This document shows, in pieces, positions 35,061-44,883 of a stretch of DNA of 64,000 nt (positions are counted from its first letter, which is position 1; each line of letters opens with the position of its first letter). The notes under the pieces are model-generated. The model had not been told where the DNA came from. It saw only the letters and a list, made by a program, of their open reading frames with translations, and did not search any database. A program made the position numbers and the translations under genes. Source of the stretch: Isoetes taiwanensis. Its lineage: Eukaryota > Streptophyta > Lycopodiopsida > Isoetales > Isoetaceae. Where the stretch lies: assembly GCA_021234155.1 (NCBI GenBank), contig JAJEKV010000014.1, positions 15,470,872 to 15,534,871 of the forward strand, written 5' to 3'.

Positions 35061-37765
35061 CTGCTTCTTCTTCATTGATGTTCTCTTGAGATAGATTTTT
35101 CTTTCTTTCAAACCTGTTAGTTTCTATCACCCTCTTTCCCTTGATGGAACGTTCGACTTTGATCACTGTCAAATCCCTTGTTCCTTATTTTACTTTTACT
35201 TTTCATGGTTGAATTTGGGCAATATGATTTTTTCTTTTTTTCTTGGGGTAGCTTTCTGGAGTAACTTTTCTGCGGGCCGGAAAAACATTTTGCAACACAG
35301 ATCATTACCCCTCACACCTATATTGAGACTCCCCCTAAGAATTCCTTTTTATTTGGGTGCATATTCACACGAGGGATGGCGTAGGACAACAAGATCCTCT
35401 TGTTTTCATCTCATTTTAGTATATAACATAATACAATATATGAATCCAATTCAGAGTATTAAATACATTTACTCCAAACTTTATAGTATCTCACTAGTCT
35501 TGCTATATGGTATTTTCCAACTTGTAAGGCATACCCCACAAACGAGGATAGTGAGAGTTTAAGCAAGAACAATGATTTCAGTATGTCTAGATACCAAGAG
35601 AAGTCCTTTTATACACTTGTTAGATGCTATAAAGAGGATGTAACTCTGACTATTCCAACAACTTTATAGCCTTTTGACAAAGAAATATTGAAATTGAAAC
35701 TGGGAACAGTACATGTTTATTTATGCAAGTTATCATTAGCCCTCGGATAAATACAAGTATTGTTAATTCTATTTGATTTTCTATATTTTGAACAAGACAA
35801 ATTAGCAAGATTGTAACAGAATCACGGCATTATTTAGATGTGTTTCTTTAGCATTCCAAATTTGAATTAAACTCCAAATGTATTGTGTTCAGCGGTATAA
35901 ATACTTGTGATTTAAAGGTTGTCTTCCTTTTATGCAGGTTGGTATAACATGAAGCACACGGTCAACAATAGGAAATTTTTTACATATATGAAATAGATGG
36001 CTGAATTAGTTGATGCAGAAGGTAATTTCAACGAGCAGAGTGTTGGGAACATTTTGGTTTCAAGGATGTATAAAAGAGTTATTGGCCACAAGACTCCAGC
36101 ATATGAATGGTATCCTCTTTATAGTCTACCTGTAAAGATTTATATACTCAGGTATAATAAGAACAAGGGCTCGCAATCGAAGTGTGCCTTGGATGGTGTT
36201 GCGAAGTCGTTTGATGAGGATGATAATCGTCGAACATTTTAGGAAGTATATAAGGAGGAATTGCTTCCTCATGGTAAGCACCAAAATGGAATTATTGATG
36301 TTGTTCATGACAAATGTCAGAATGTTGTTGCTGATGTACATTTTCCCCCTAATCCCTCACATCCAAATTCGTGTGTTTAGCTGTGAATTCTGGTGAATTT
36401 TTAATTGTGCAATTAGTAATGCTATTAGCAATTCTTACATGATAATACAGGTATTGCAGGATCTAATTCTAAATCTTCTTCAAGTTACATTTATGTTTTA
36501 ACTCCAAAGTACTTTCCTTTCTTTGCGTCGCGTACAAGTTTTGGTAAACTTAAATTTGATTTGTGAAATTAGTAATACAATAAAATTTGTTGTAATGTAT
36601 GTTGATATAGGTGTTGCAGTTGCCAATCCTGAATTTGTCCCAAGTTATGTTAATGATTCTACTCGAAACCACTTTCTATCTACTCTTGTGTCAAACTTTG
36701 GCTACAAGTTCTACACTTAGTTCTTCAGCGCCCACTTCTGATGTAATAAATATATATGTAGGAAAAAGGAATAGATTTTAAATCTGAATCGTGCATTGTC
36801 ATTTATTTTTAATTTAGTTTCAATGCAATTGTAAAGATATTCCAATCACACATATTGGAATGATGAACCGAGCAGTTTGATGTAGTTCTCGAAGCTTTGC
36901 CTATTCTGTATCCAGTTGTTCATTGAGCTCTCAATTTGGAGACTAAATGAAGAAATATCATGGGTGGAGTATCATGAAATACCATTTTTACTATCTAAGT
37001 GACGCCCTGCTACAGTTGTTCAAACGGGAAAAAGAAAAAGGGGGAAAGAGAACGGTATAACAACTTATTTGAACCAATATTATGCAATTGGGTGCCTATG
37101 CAACACTTCCCATGTTGTTCCCATGAAGCAGAAATCCATTATTGCCAAGTTGTCACTGTATATTTCCAAAATCAATAAATATAATTAGGTAAAGAAAAAT
37201 AAACTAGCAAAAAATCACAATAGGAGGCCTGGGCAGTTTTAGGCATCCATAAAGGTTGGATTAAAGCCATTACAAGCTAATAAGCTAGCCATTAAATATA
37301 ATATGCAGTTGTAGTAGGCCAATGAGACGCTGATTTATGAATATTGTGGCTTTTGCTTGCATCTTTTAAGATATCAGTACTTTTTTGTCATGAATTGGCC
37401 ATGAGGTTGTTGAATCCTTCAGTGATGGAATATTTATTGTTGGATTAGATATCTTTTTAGTTAGTTTTCTCTTTTGTTTTTGTCCTTAATCGTATGCAGA
37501 AATTTTATTTCAAAAATGCTCATGGAATGGTGTGTACTTATACGATATTTTCTTGTTTGGTCGTTGTGTTTGCTTCCTATCAAAGAGGCTATATTTTTTT
37601 GTTTGGTCATTATGTTTGCATCGGTTGCCTGTAGTTTAAATAAAAAAATGTTCTCATTACTTCATGTTCCTTTTGATAGTATATTGTCACTAATGTCATT
37701 TCATAATTGATCACGTTTCTTTACTCTAGATACCATGTTTCTTTATTGAGTATATGATTGATAAA
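35061..37765. other. AT-rich region; one unrecognised short frame
   Basis: A plus frame at 35997-36242 (VGNILVSRMYKRVIGHKTPA) continues in sense after its stop for about 40 codons, as though it were an old exon (DVVHDKCQNVVADVHFPPNP). I do not recognise it. Nothing else is supported. Confidence 0.3.
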
Positions 37766-37913
37766 CCAAGGGAAAAGACCTCATTTAATCAAAGAAAAAA
37801 TAGCTTGATCATTTCTCAAGATACATCACGAGGAAAGTTGGATAGGTGCGACGATTGGAAGCAAAAGCCAAAAACAGATTGAACAGAAGAACATCACTCA
37901 ACAATTATACTCG
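37766..37913 (+). repeat. Direct repeat flanking the PPR remnant and TIR element, copy 1
   Basis: GGGAAAAGACCTCATTTAAT through ACGAGGAAAGTTGGATAGGT to CAATTATACTCG. A copy of about 90 percent identity lies at 47926-48065 in the same orientation, 10 kb away. The two copies flank both the PPR pseudogene and the 8-kb TIR element. Confidence 0.75.
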
Positions 37914-38399
37914 TCGTATTATTTATCTCCTTTGATGTAGGCACAGTATGAGTTTTGACTATGAAGGCCTACAACCATTTTGTCTCGTCATTCTTGCAGC
38001 GTGACAATGATCAGATCCTCCCTTATCATGCTCTAAATTATTGACAAACATTCTCAAGTAACTGACATTTTTTTGCTCTCTATCAAAAGAAGGTTGTGCA
38101 TGATATAAACTAACAACTGAGGAATTACCACTGTGTATATGCTTCAAAGCTTCAGTTGCTCCATAGGAAAGTGATATGCAAAAGATAGATACCTCAGGAA
38201 AAACCTTGCAAACCAGATTACACTGTTTTGGATTATGTCTCGCGTTCCACGACAGTGCAACTCTAAACAAATGTGACTCAATCTACACCATCACACATGT
38301 AAAATGTACAACAGGAAAAACCCTTCCGCAGCTAAAAGGTGAGCATTCAGGTGGAACATGCACCTGATCTGAAAAGAAACTCATAACCCCAGATGTTAT

Positions 38400-38970
38400 C
38401 CAGGCGTTGTCACATTCATTTGTTGCTTGAAAGCTTCTGTCTAGTCCGAGATTATGAAAAATGGCCTTGAATGGGATTCTTTTATTGACAACGTTTTAGT
38501 TGACATGTATTCTAAATATGGTGTATTTGTAAGGCACGAAAAGTTTTCAAGAAGCTTCCTGTCTGGGATGTTATAACTTGGACTGCATTGTTAACTGGAC
38601 TTATTGAAAGTGGGGCTTGTCAGAAAGTGTTACATTTTTTAGCTGATGGAAATTGAAGAAGTGTGTCCAGATGCAACAGCACATGTTAGTGCCCTGAAAG
38701 CTTGCCTCTCTAATGGATCCATACACTTGGGTCGAAGAATGCATGCACATATCCTACTAAAAGGGGGTGTTACTAGTAGTTTTGTTGGGTTGGGAGTACC
38801 CCGATTGATATGTACACAAAGTTTGGCATGGTTCTAGAGGTAGAACGAGTTTTTGATAAGCTACAAAATCAAAATGTTACACCTTGGAATGCACCAATTG
38901 CAGGATATATGGAAAATGGACTTGGACGCTCTGCACTCAAGTATTTTGATTAGATGCAACTGTAAGGTGT
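38400..38970 (+). pseudogene. PPR (PLS-class) protein fragment, broken
   Basis: Frames read in series give FIDNVLVDMYSKYG, KKLPVWDVITWTALLTGLIE-like sequence, VCPDATAHVSALKACLSNGS and GRRMHAHILLKGGV, then VFDKLQNQNVTPWNA and YMENGLGRSALKYF. These are the alternating repeats of organellar pentatricopeptide-repeat proteins, which bind and edit or process RNA in plastids and mitochondria. Several frameshifts and stops are present, no full-length frame exists, and both ends fade out. It is a pseudogene lying just left of the 8-kb TIR element. Confidence 0.8.
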
Positions 38971-39051
38971 GTCCTGTTGCTTTGAATTTCTGAAGATTAT
39001 AATCTGACCTGGAACCGCTGCTATTGTGGCTCAGTTTGTACAACACCAATC

Positions 39052-39083
39052 AACCATCATTCAATTAAATTGGGATTATGTCT
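39052..39083 (+). repeat. Left terminal inverted repeat (32 bp, perfect)
   Basis: It contains CAATTAAATTGGGATTATGT and is identical to the reverse complement of 47040-47071. AATC at 39048-39051 precedes it. Confidence 0.9.
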
Positions 39084-39378
39084 ATTCTAAAATCGCGTCG
39101 TATAAGCCTTTTATTGACCATTATATTGAATTAACCACACTTTTACACTGAGTTCATTTTCGGGCTAGGAAGATGCATTTTGTGTTGAAATGCAAAGGCA
39201 TTCAAATATTCGATGCAAATGACCCAAATTATGACAGAATGTTGGCAATATAAAAAGTAGGAAATTGCTTATTATTTCGTACCATCATGGATGACAACAA
39301 AATTTATACGTTGAATTTTAGTGCTTTGCGAATAAATAACGGCAAGCAAGTTGCTACAAAACAGAGATTTTCGTGGTT

Positions 39379-39400
39379 CAAATCGCGCGTGGCGCGATTT
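39379..39400. repeat. CG palindrome copy near the left end
   Basis: AATCGCGCGTGGCGCGATT, a variant of the element's palindrome, lies 0.3 kb inside the left terminal repeat. A half copy (AAATCGCGTCG) lies at about 39090. Confidence 0.8.
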
Positions 39401-39445
39401 TGTTGGCATAAATATAGCATTATAATGGAACATAAACTTAAAAAA

Positions 39446-39667
39446 CTATTCCGATTCATCGTCGACAGGTGCTCCTGAGATCCTGTCGATCATGAACAAA
39501 CCATGCTCTGGATTCCATATAAGATGGATTACAACATCAAAGGGATCAGGATAGAAGCAGACGGGATTCATAGCAACAACAGTCAGCCAGTCCTCAAGTT
39601 CTATTTCTAGCTGGCGGCACCTGCAGAGGTCCTCATGGTTCATCTTGCAGGTAATAGAATGTGCCAT
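39446..39667 (-). other. Possible last exon of the minus-strand fusion gene (unrecognised)
   Basis: A 73-codon open frame (DLCRCRQLEIELEDWLTVVA and PDPFDVVIHLIWNPEHGL) ends in a TAG 0.4 kb from the left TIR. AG acceptors are available at CCTGCAAG and CTCTGCAG on the minus strand. It lies downstream of the HAD-like exon and could be its 3' continuation beyond the LINE insertion. The family is not recognised and the junction phase is unresolved. Confidence 0.35.
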
Positions 39668-39908
39668 AATAAGAAGAAGCAGGCGGAGTCCGAAGCCGAT
39701 GGTTTGGCAATTTCATGCATATCTATTTATACACACCTAAATTATTGACGGTATATACATACAAATTATTGCAAGTATAGCAAACCATACATATAATATA
39801 AAAAAACAATACGTACAAAGAACCAATAATGCTGCTATAAGAATGCAATATATATTCGAAAGAGGTTGGTGTAAAGTATATTTCATATTCAAAACCTTGG
39901 AAAGTGTA

Positions 39909-40911
39909 CAGTCCCTCATGTGCAGTCCTTGGTTATTTTACTGGTGGCTATTTGGATTTTTCACGGTTCCGTGTTTGGTTATCTCGACTTTTGAGACGCC
40001 TTCAGCTTCCTCCTTTTCAGTCCATCAAGTTGTTGGCGAAAAACTTTGTTCTTATTATGTTTGAAAGTAGTGATGCAGTGGACTCTTTGGTATCAAGAGG
40101 GATTGATCCACTTGGTGGGGAGTATATGATGTATCAGTATTACTCTGTTGGTTTTACACCAGATATTGTTCGCGCATTAAAGATGCCTTGTTGGTTCTCG
40201 ATACCTAATCTTCCTCCTGATCTAATGGCCCATCAATTTCTAGTTGCAATTGCAACTGGTCTTGGGGTTCATATCTCACATTCCATCATGAACGGTCCGA
40301 GGATTTGTGTTTCAATGCCAGTGGACTCGGCTTTACCAGATTGTATAGTGGTGAAAAGTGGGCCTTGGTATAAGAAGTTGGATCTTAAGCTTCTGAATGG
40401 TCCAGAATTAGCTCGTCTGTTTCCTGACAAGGAGGCTTTTGCTAGCTTTCGTCAAGGCACTCGTGCATCTCAGGCATCTGTTCAACCTTATTCTCAGGCT
40501 CAAGCTCCCGTTGTTACTTCTTCATCTATTCATGATCAACCTTTACCAGTTGTGTTGCAATCCTCATCCATGAAAGAGGCTTTAATTCCAGTTCCGACAG
40601 TGTCGTCTTTAGCGCCATCATCTGTACCTGTAGTTCATTCTTCTCTCCATGTTGATGCTTCTTCCTCTCATGGTTCTGAGGTTGTTATGGCTGATGGTCC
40701 TAATCTTCTGTGCGCAAAAGAGTCATGGCAGCAGGTCAATTGGAAGAAGGCGGCAAGGAAGAAGTCTGTTATATCATCTCACGAGGCTATCCCGCCTCGT
40801 TCTATTCAGTGGCATGATAATTTGATGTCTGTTGATGATCATCTCGATGTGGTAGACCATGTTGATTGTGATGAGGCCATTAAACGCCTCAAGGTGGCAC
40901 AAGGGGTGTGA
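39909..40911 (+). CDS. LINE ORF1-like protein (DUF4283 type)
   Basis: An open frame of about 330 codons fills the insertion and ends TGA at 40909. The motifs SIPNLPPDLMAHQFLVAIAT, RICVSMPVDSALPD and VVKSGPWYKKLDL resemble the DUF4283-like RNA-binding part of plant L1 ORF1 proteins. The C-terminal half is Ser/Pro/Val-rich and disordered, followed by a basic VNWKKAARKK patch. There is no CCHC zinc knuckle. The frame begins within the target duplication, so the original 5' end and start codon are probably missing. An intact frame with no ORF2 suggests a non-autonomous derivative that was mobilised recently. Confidence 0.65.
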
Positions 40912-41044
40912 GTATATACTGTGTATGGGTGGTTTTGCTTAGTGGACTATTTCGTCCTCTAGGTTTTGAGTCCCATGTCACAGGTCCCTTGTATATATCT
41001 TGATTTTTCTTGATAATAGATTGTCGTCCTTCAAAGAAAAAAAA
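39909..41044 (+). mobile_element. ORF1-only LINE insertion with 14-18 bp target duplication
   Basis: AAAACCTTGGAAAGTGTA occurs at 39891-39908 and again at 41045-41062, directly after an A-rich tail, so the insertion carries a target duplication of 14-18 bp as LINEs make. Between them lies one ORF1-like frame and a 3' untranslated region. There is no endonuclease or reverse transcriptase. The 3' end matches the truncated copy at 12860-13125. Confidence 0.85.
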
Positions 41045-41045
41045 A

Positions 41046-41696
41046 AAACCTTGGAAAGTGTATTTCCTGTATACATATATATCAACGATTTTCTCAAGGT
41101 CCCTGTCAATTTCCCCTGTCCGATCAAGTTTCGGGTATAGTGTTTGTATCTCTTCGACCGTTTTTCCTGAAGCTATTTCGTGCAAGACACTAACAAAACG
41201 AAGCAGGAAGTCATCTTTGTCAAACATATCAGGATGATAGGATGGCAGATTTAATGACTGTGACTGATTGAAGCAACACTTTAGGGCATCATCATCCACC
41301 ATGATCATGCCGTCCTTTTCCTCAACACCTAGGGCATCCATCATGTTGCGCAAGCATTTCACAAATATCTTTTTACCTGCCGGTTCTTTAGGGTTTGTGA
41401 ATGAAGCACATTTGCTTTGATCCCAGATGGACGCCCAATCTCTATTTAGCTCAGGCACTATTTTCAAAACTTCCTGTATATTTCTATGCTCCATAGATGA
41501 CCAAATTGCACAACAAAACAGACTGAAAGCCTGGTCCAACATCTCCTTCAGATAAGGGCGCGGGTAAACATATTTGGTACGTGTCTCAAATGGTTGTTGC
41601 GCATACCATGACTTATCAAACGTTGCTTTAGGTAATGTTCTACATAGCACACCATTCAAATCAAACATCAATACTTTTGGGGAAGTCGAATCATGT
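41046..41696 (-). pseudogene. FCP1/HAD-like phosphatase-type exon of the fusion gene
   Basis: Minus-strand exon starting at 41696 after TGCCTTACAG. Joined to the upstream exon (which ends AAAG at 41884), the split codon becomes Arg and the frame reads HDSTSPKVLMFDLNGVLC. Further marks are YPRPYLKEMLDQAFSLFCCA, IWSSMEHRNIQEVL, WDQSKCASF and IMVDDDALKCCFN, the core of plant FCP1-like HAD domains. The motif is DLNG rather than DLD; plant relatives with DLNG are known, and loss of the second Asp would be expected to weaken phosphatase activity. The exon runs into the LINE target duplication, so its 3' end has been altered. On the HAD fold identification I am fairly confident; the enzymatic role is inference. 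Confidence 0.65.
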
Positions 41697-41742
41697 CTGT
41701 AAGGCAAACAATAACGTATAAGATGAAAGAAATGGAAAACGA

Positions 41743-41822
41743 AAACGCGCCGGGCGCGATTTCATTAATGATGCATGCCAACAAAATCTAAAAATATGAT
41801 CTCTCGCGCCAGGCGCGATTTC
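41743..41822. repeat. Two CG palindromes in the intron before the HAD exon
   Basis: AACGCGCCGGGCGCGATT at about 41745-41762 and CTCGCGCCAGGCGCGATT at about 41803-41820 lie in the intron (41697-41883) between the linker and the HAD-like exon. Confidence 0.85.
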
Positions 41823-41883
41823 TATATGCTTGTCGTTTGTAAAATGCATGGATATCAAAAAAAAAGGAACGTTGTCACGATAC

Positions 41884-43848
41884 CTTTCTTCTTCATCATT
41901 CCCCGTGGTGTCTTCTTCCGTTGCATCCTTATTCTGAGTTGTCTCCAGTCTGCTAGAAGCACCAACCGCATCAGTTGAGATCTGTACAGTTTGAACTATG
42001 CTTGATAGTTCATTACTCTTTACGCTAACCTAGCTAGTGCTTTCAGATTTGGAGTCTGCTTCATCATCATTCTTGTTATTATCATCATCCTTGTAATTTT
42101 CATCCTGTTCTATATTTTCACAGTCACGGATGTTCTCAGGCATGTCGACAGGTACTTGGTGATCTGTCTGCTCTTCGGTGTGATCCATGATGTTGCCAAC
42201 CAAGAGCTGTCTCATAGCCTCCCATTCTTTAGCCAAATCTGGAGGTATTTCGGTCTTAGAGGTAGAAGCTTTGCTTTTTGCACTGCCGATTGGTCCCCTA
42301 GGTGCTTCCTCTAGTACTTTCTCAAAGAAGAGGTCCAAGAAATTTTTGGCTCGATCATCGGAGACGACGCTCTGGCATTTCCTTGCTAACTTCAAAGCTT
42401 CCCTACCGATGTAACCTCCAACGTGAAGCTCCCAGCAAGTTGTCCCCAATGGGCAAAATGCTTCAATGAGATATTGTGAAAGGTCCATAGAGAACCCGTT
42501 CTTGTTTAGCTCCCCCTATGTGAAGTTAGGAGCTCATACTTAATGTGGTCCACAAGAACTAGGTCGGCCTGGTTTTCTTCCTCTTCTTCCTCTAGCTCTT
42601 CCATGACCTTGACACCCTTCCCCTTGTCTTCTTGCTCCAGATAGAAGACGTTGCAGGACGCGTTCATCTAACTAATAGCACTGCCATGCTAGTTTGTCTC
42701 CATCTGGTTTTCCCTTAAGCCTTTCATATTCCTTATCATCCATCATGGCTATCATAATAATAAGCACATGAGAAATTTTACTTGCGGTGCTGAAGTCACT
42801 GTCCCTGTTTTCATCTATGAGGATCGCCTGTCGTATGACTTTCACGCATTCTAAGTCATTTGCAGCAGTTAGAGCATATGCATAGGACATGTCGGAGGGA
42901 CATATAGTGACGATTATATAATTCATCTCCGTCGTGCAACCACTGCATATGTTGAAGAACGTATTATAGTCATCAAGCGACCATCTGGTGCCTCGGCTAT
43001 CAAGCACGAAGAGTGTGATATCATGGGGACCTGCATCCACTTCTGGCAAGGCACACTTGAAACCAGTGGACACTTGATAAAAAAGCGTGGATTCCGTCAC
43101 CGGGGTCTGCTTCACCAACGCGACTTTTTGTTTCAAGTCGGATGCAACTTTAGTGTGAATCCCTTTAAGGTTTGCAACGTTCTTCAGCTTCTGCTGCTTG
43201 ACAAAGTCTTTGGTTTAAAAGACATACTTCTTCGGGTCATCGTTGGTGACGTTGTATTTTTGCATGAGTCCTAGCTCCGACAACGACCCGTCCTGTGTAA
43301 GCCTTTGTAATTCCTCCCCAACTGCCTTCTTGAGCACTCTAATATTTTTCAGTTGGTCGCATGCATCTTCAAATGATTCCATAGCCTTTGTTGCTGAGGT
43401 TTTCTTGTAAAGGATTTCCTTTCTGATTAACCTATCCAGAACTGATATCAGTTCTTAATCGTCCAATCCCTGGGCCTTCTTCATCTCTATTATATGGATA
43501 TCAAAAATTGATGTGTCAACAGGAGGAAATCTGCCTTGTGAATCTGGCAACTTCTTCTCCACGTAGGCATACCAGAATTCATTCCATTTCTCCCATACTG
43601 GATCTGAAGAAAAAATAATCTTGCAGGCATCCTTGGGTACAGTTTGTTCTTTGGAAGCATCACCCTTTTTATCTCCTTTTTTTTTCTTTGATCTAGTGCT
43701 CTTCGTTTTGTCCTGTATTATAGTCTGACAAAGTGTCCTTTCCAGCAACTTCAATTCAGCGCTTTTGGACTGGCCCTGTCTGGTCGGCATTGGCTTCCCA
43801 TATTCAATCTACTGGTTCCGAGCATGCCGAAGTTGCTCTATATAGGGA
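41884..43848 (-). pseudogene. Central exon: methyltransferase-like region and acidic linker
   Basis: Minus-strand exon from acceptor CCTTGCAG (43849) to donor AAAG/GTATCG (41883). Joining to the ParB-like exon in phase gives SPYIEQLRHARNQ, then a TAG, then IEYGKPMPTRQGQSKSAEL. Further in-frame stops lie at 43455, near 43217, and at 42672 and 42030; the part from 42665 to 42490 is shifted in frame. Possible methyltransferase echoes are HDITLFVLDSRGTRWSLDDY, where bacterial N4/N6 enzymes have DPPY-like motif IV, and EAFCPLGTTCWELHVGGYIG then REALKLARKC, resembling the PGxxxxDPFxGxGxTxxAAxxLxR motif I region. These resemblances are weak and both catalytic motifs are altered. A basic KKKKGDKKGD patch and an acidic DDDNNKNDDEADSKSE tail follow. 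The assignment is tentative. Confidence 0.45.
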
Positions 43849-43904
43849 CTGCAAGGAATAACTTTGTTAGATTCAGTAATCGTGAATTCAAACAAGCCTT
43901 CTAG

Positions 43905-44250
43905 TTTAAAATCGCGGCAGGCACGATTTCATATTAGAAAGCAAATCGCGCCAGGCGCGACTTTCCTACTCTGAAGAGAAAAGGCTTCCTGGATTGGTAG
44001 CCGTTTCTCCTCAAACAAGCAAATCGCGCCAGACGCGATTTCATATTAGAATGCTAAACGCGCCACGCGCGATTTGCCTACCCTGAGGAGAAACAGCTAT
44101 CCGTCTAATAGCCAAGTCTCCTCAGACTAGGCAAATCGCGCGTGCATTCTAATATGAAATCGCGCCAGGCGCGATTTACTTATTTGACGAGAAACGGCTA
44201 CCATTCCAGGAAGCCTTCTAATATGAAATCGCGCCTGGCGCGATTTGCAA
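43905..44250. repeat. Fold-back array of seven CG palindromes in an intron
   Basis: Copies of AATCGCGCCWGGCGCGATT or variants occur at about 43909, 43943, 44021, 44055, 44133 (half), 44157 and 44226. They sit inside a long inverted repeat: 43980-44053 pairs with 44144-44217 (AAGGCTTCCTGGATTGGTAG against its inverse), and inner arms GCGCGATTTGCCTA and TAGGCAAATCGCGC pair around 44098. The whole block lies in the intron (43849-44283) between the ParB-like and central exons. Repeated words CATATTAGAA and GAGGAGAAAC link the copies. Confidence 0.9.
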
Positions 44251-44283
44251 ATACGAAAACGAAAAATGAAGGAAGAGAATTAC

Positions 44284-44836
44284 CTTTTGTATAAGAATGT
44301 TTTTCCCATGTCATTCAGAAGTGCGCTTATTTCGGCTAGCTCGGCAGGTGTTGTTGAGCCGCTCAGGAACCGACAATTTCTTACAGAATACAGCTTATAG
44401 AACAACTGATGCTCAGTGTGATATGCCTTCTTGATCAGAACCTTCTGGGCCTCTATTGAATGCTGGCCATCTATTATCATAAAATATATGTCTGGGTTTT
44501 CGATGAAGTCCTCCAGCTTGCTCCACATGATTACCTTCTTCGTTCTGGTATCGTACGGCACTAGATCTACAGGCATTGGCACCTGCCCTGGATTTTCGAT
44601 CATGCTGTTCACTATCTCCAAGGAGTGCTGCTTGTCATACCTTCTGTTGACATAAATGGCTTTAGTGGACCTGAAAAGCCTATCCACGTGGACTGGATGG
44701 GTGAAGTTCAGGCTCAGTGGATACTTGTCGGCGTATTTTTTCAGTTTGCTCATTGCCTCCAACTGCCTGGCCTTGTCATCGTCACTTGTAAGGCCTGGTG
44801 TCACTTGCCTGGTAAGGTCTACCTCAAGAACTATAG
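44284..44836 (-). pseudogene. ParB-like exon of the fusion gene
   Basis: Minus-strand exon with a good acceptor (TTCCTTTGCAG, ends 44837) and donor AAAAG/GTAATT (44283). The frame is open throughout: VLEVDLTRQVTPGLTSDDDK, KAIYVNRRYDKQHSLEIVNS, then PDIYFMIIDGQHSIEAQKVL and LSGSTTPAELAEISALLNDM. IIDGQHSIEAQKVL resembles the catalytic and CTP-binding signature of ParB/Srx-type domains (DGxHRxxAA). In phage and bacterial proteins such domains occur fused to DNA methyltransferases. Joining to the next exon is in phase (Ser codon). Alternatively an ATG at 44885 on the minus strand would start the protein 16 codons upstream without needing the acceptor. The next exon carries stops, so the gene as a whole is dead. 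Confidence 0.5.
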
Positions 44837-44883
44837 CTGCAAAGGAAATATTTGAAAGATATGTGGATTTCAATGCAGAAAAC

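Noticed and set aside
43905-44250. CRISPR array
   Set aside because: The repeats are palindromes arranged as one large inverted repeat in an intron of a plant element, not direct repeats with unique spacers.
44656-44883. Upstream extension of the transposase frame
   Set aside because: The frame is antisense to the ParB-like exon, whose sequence explains the openness.
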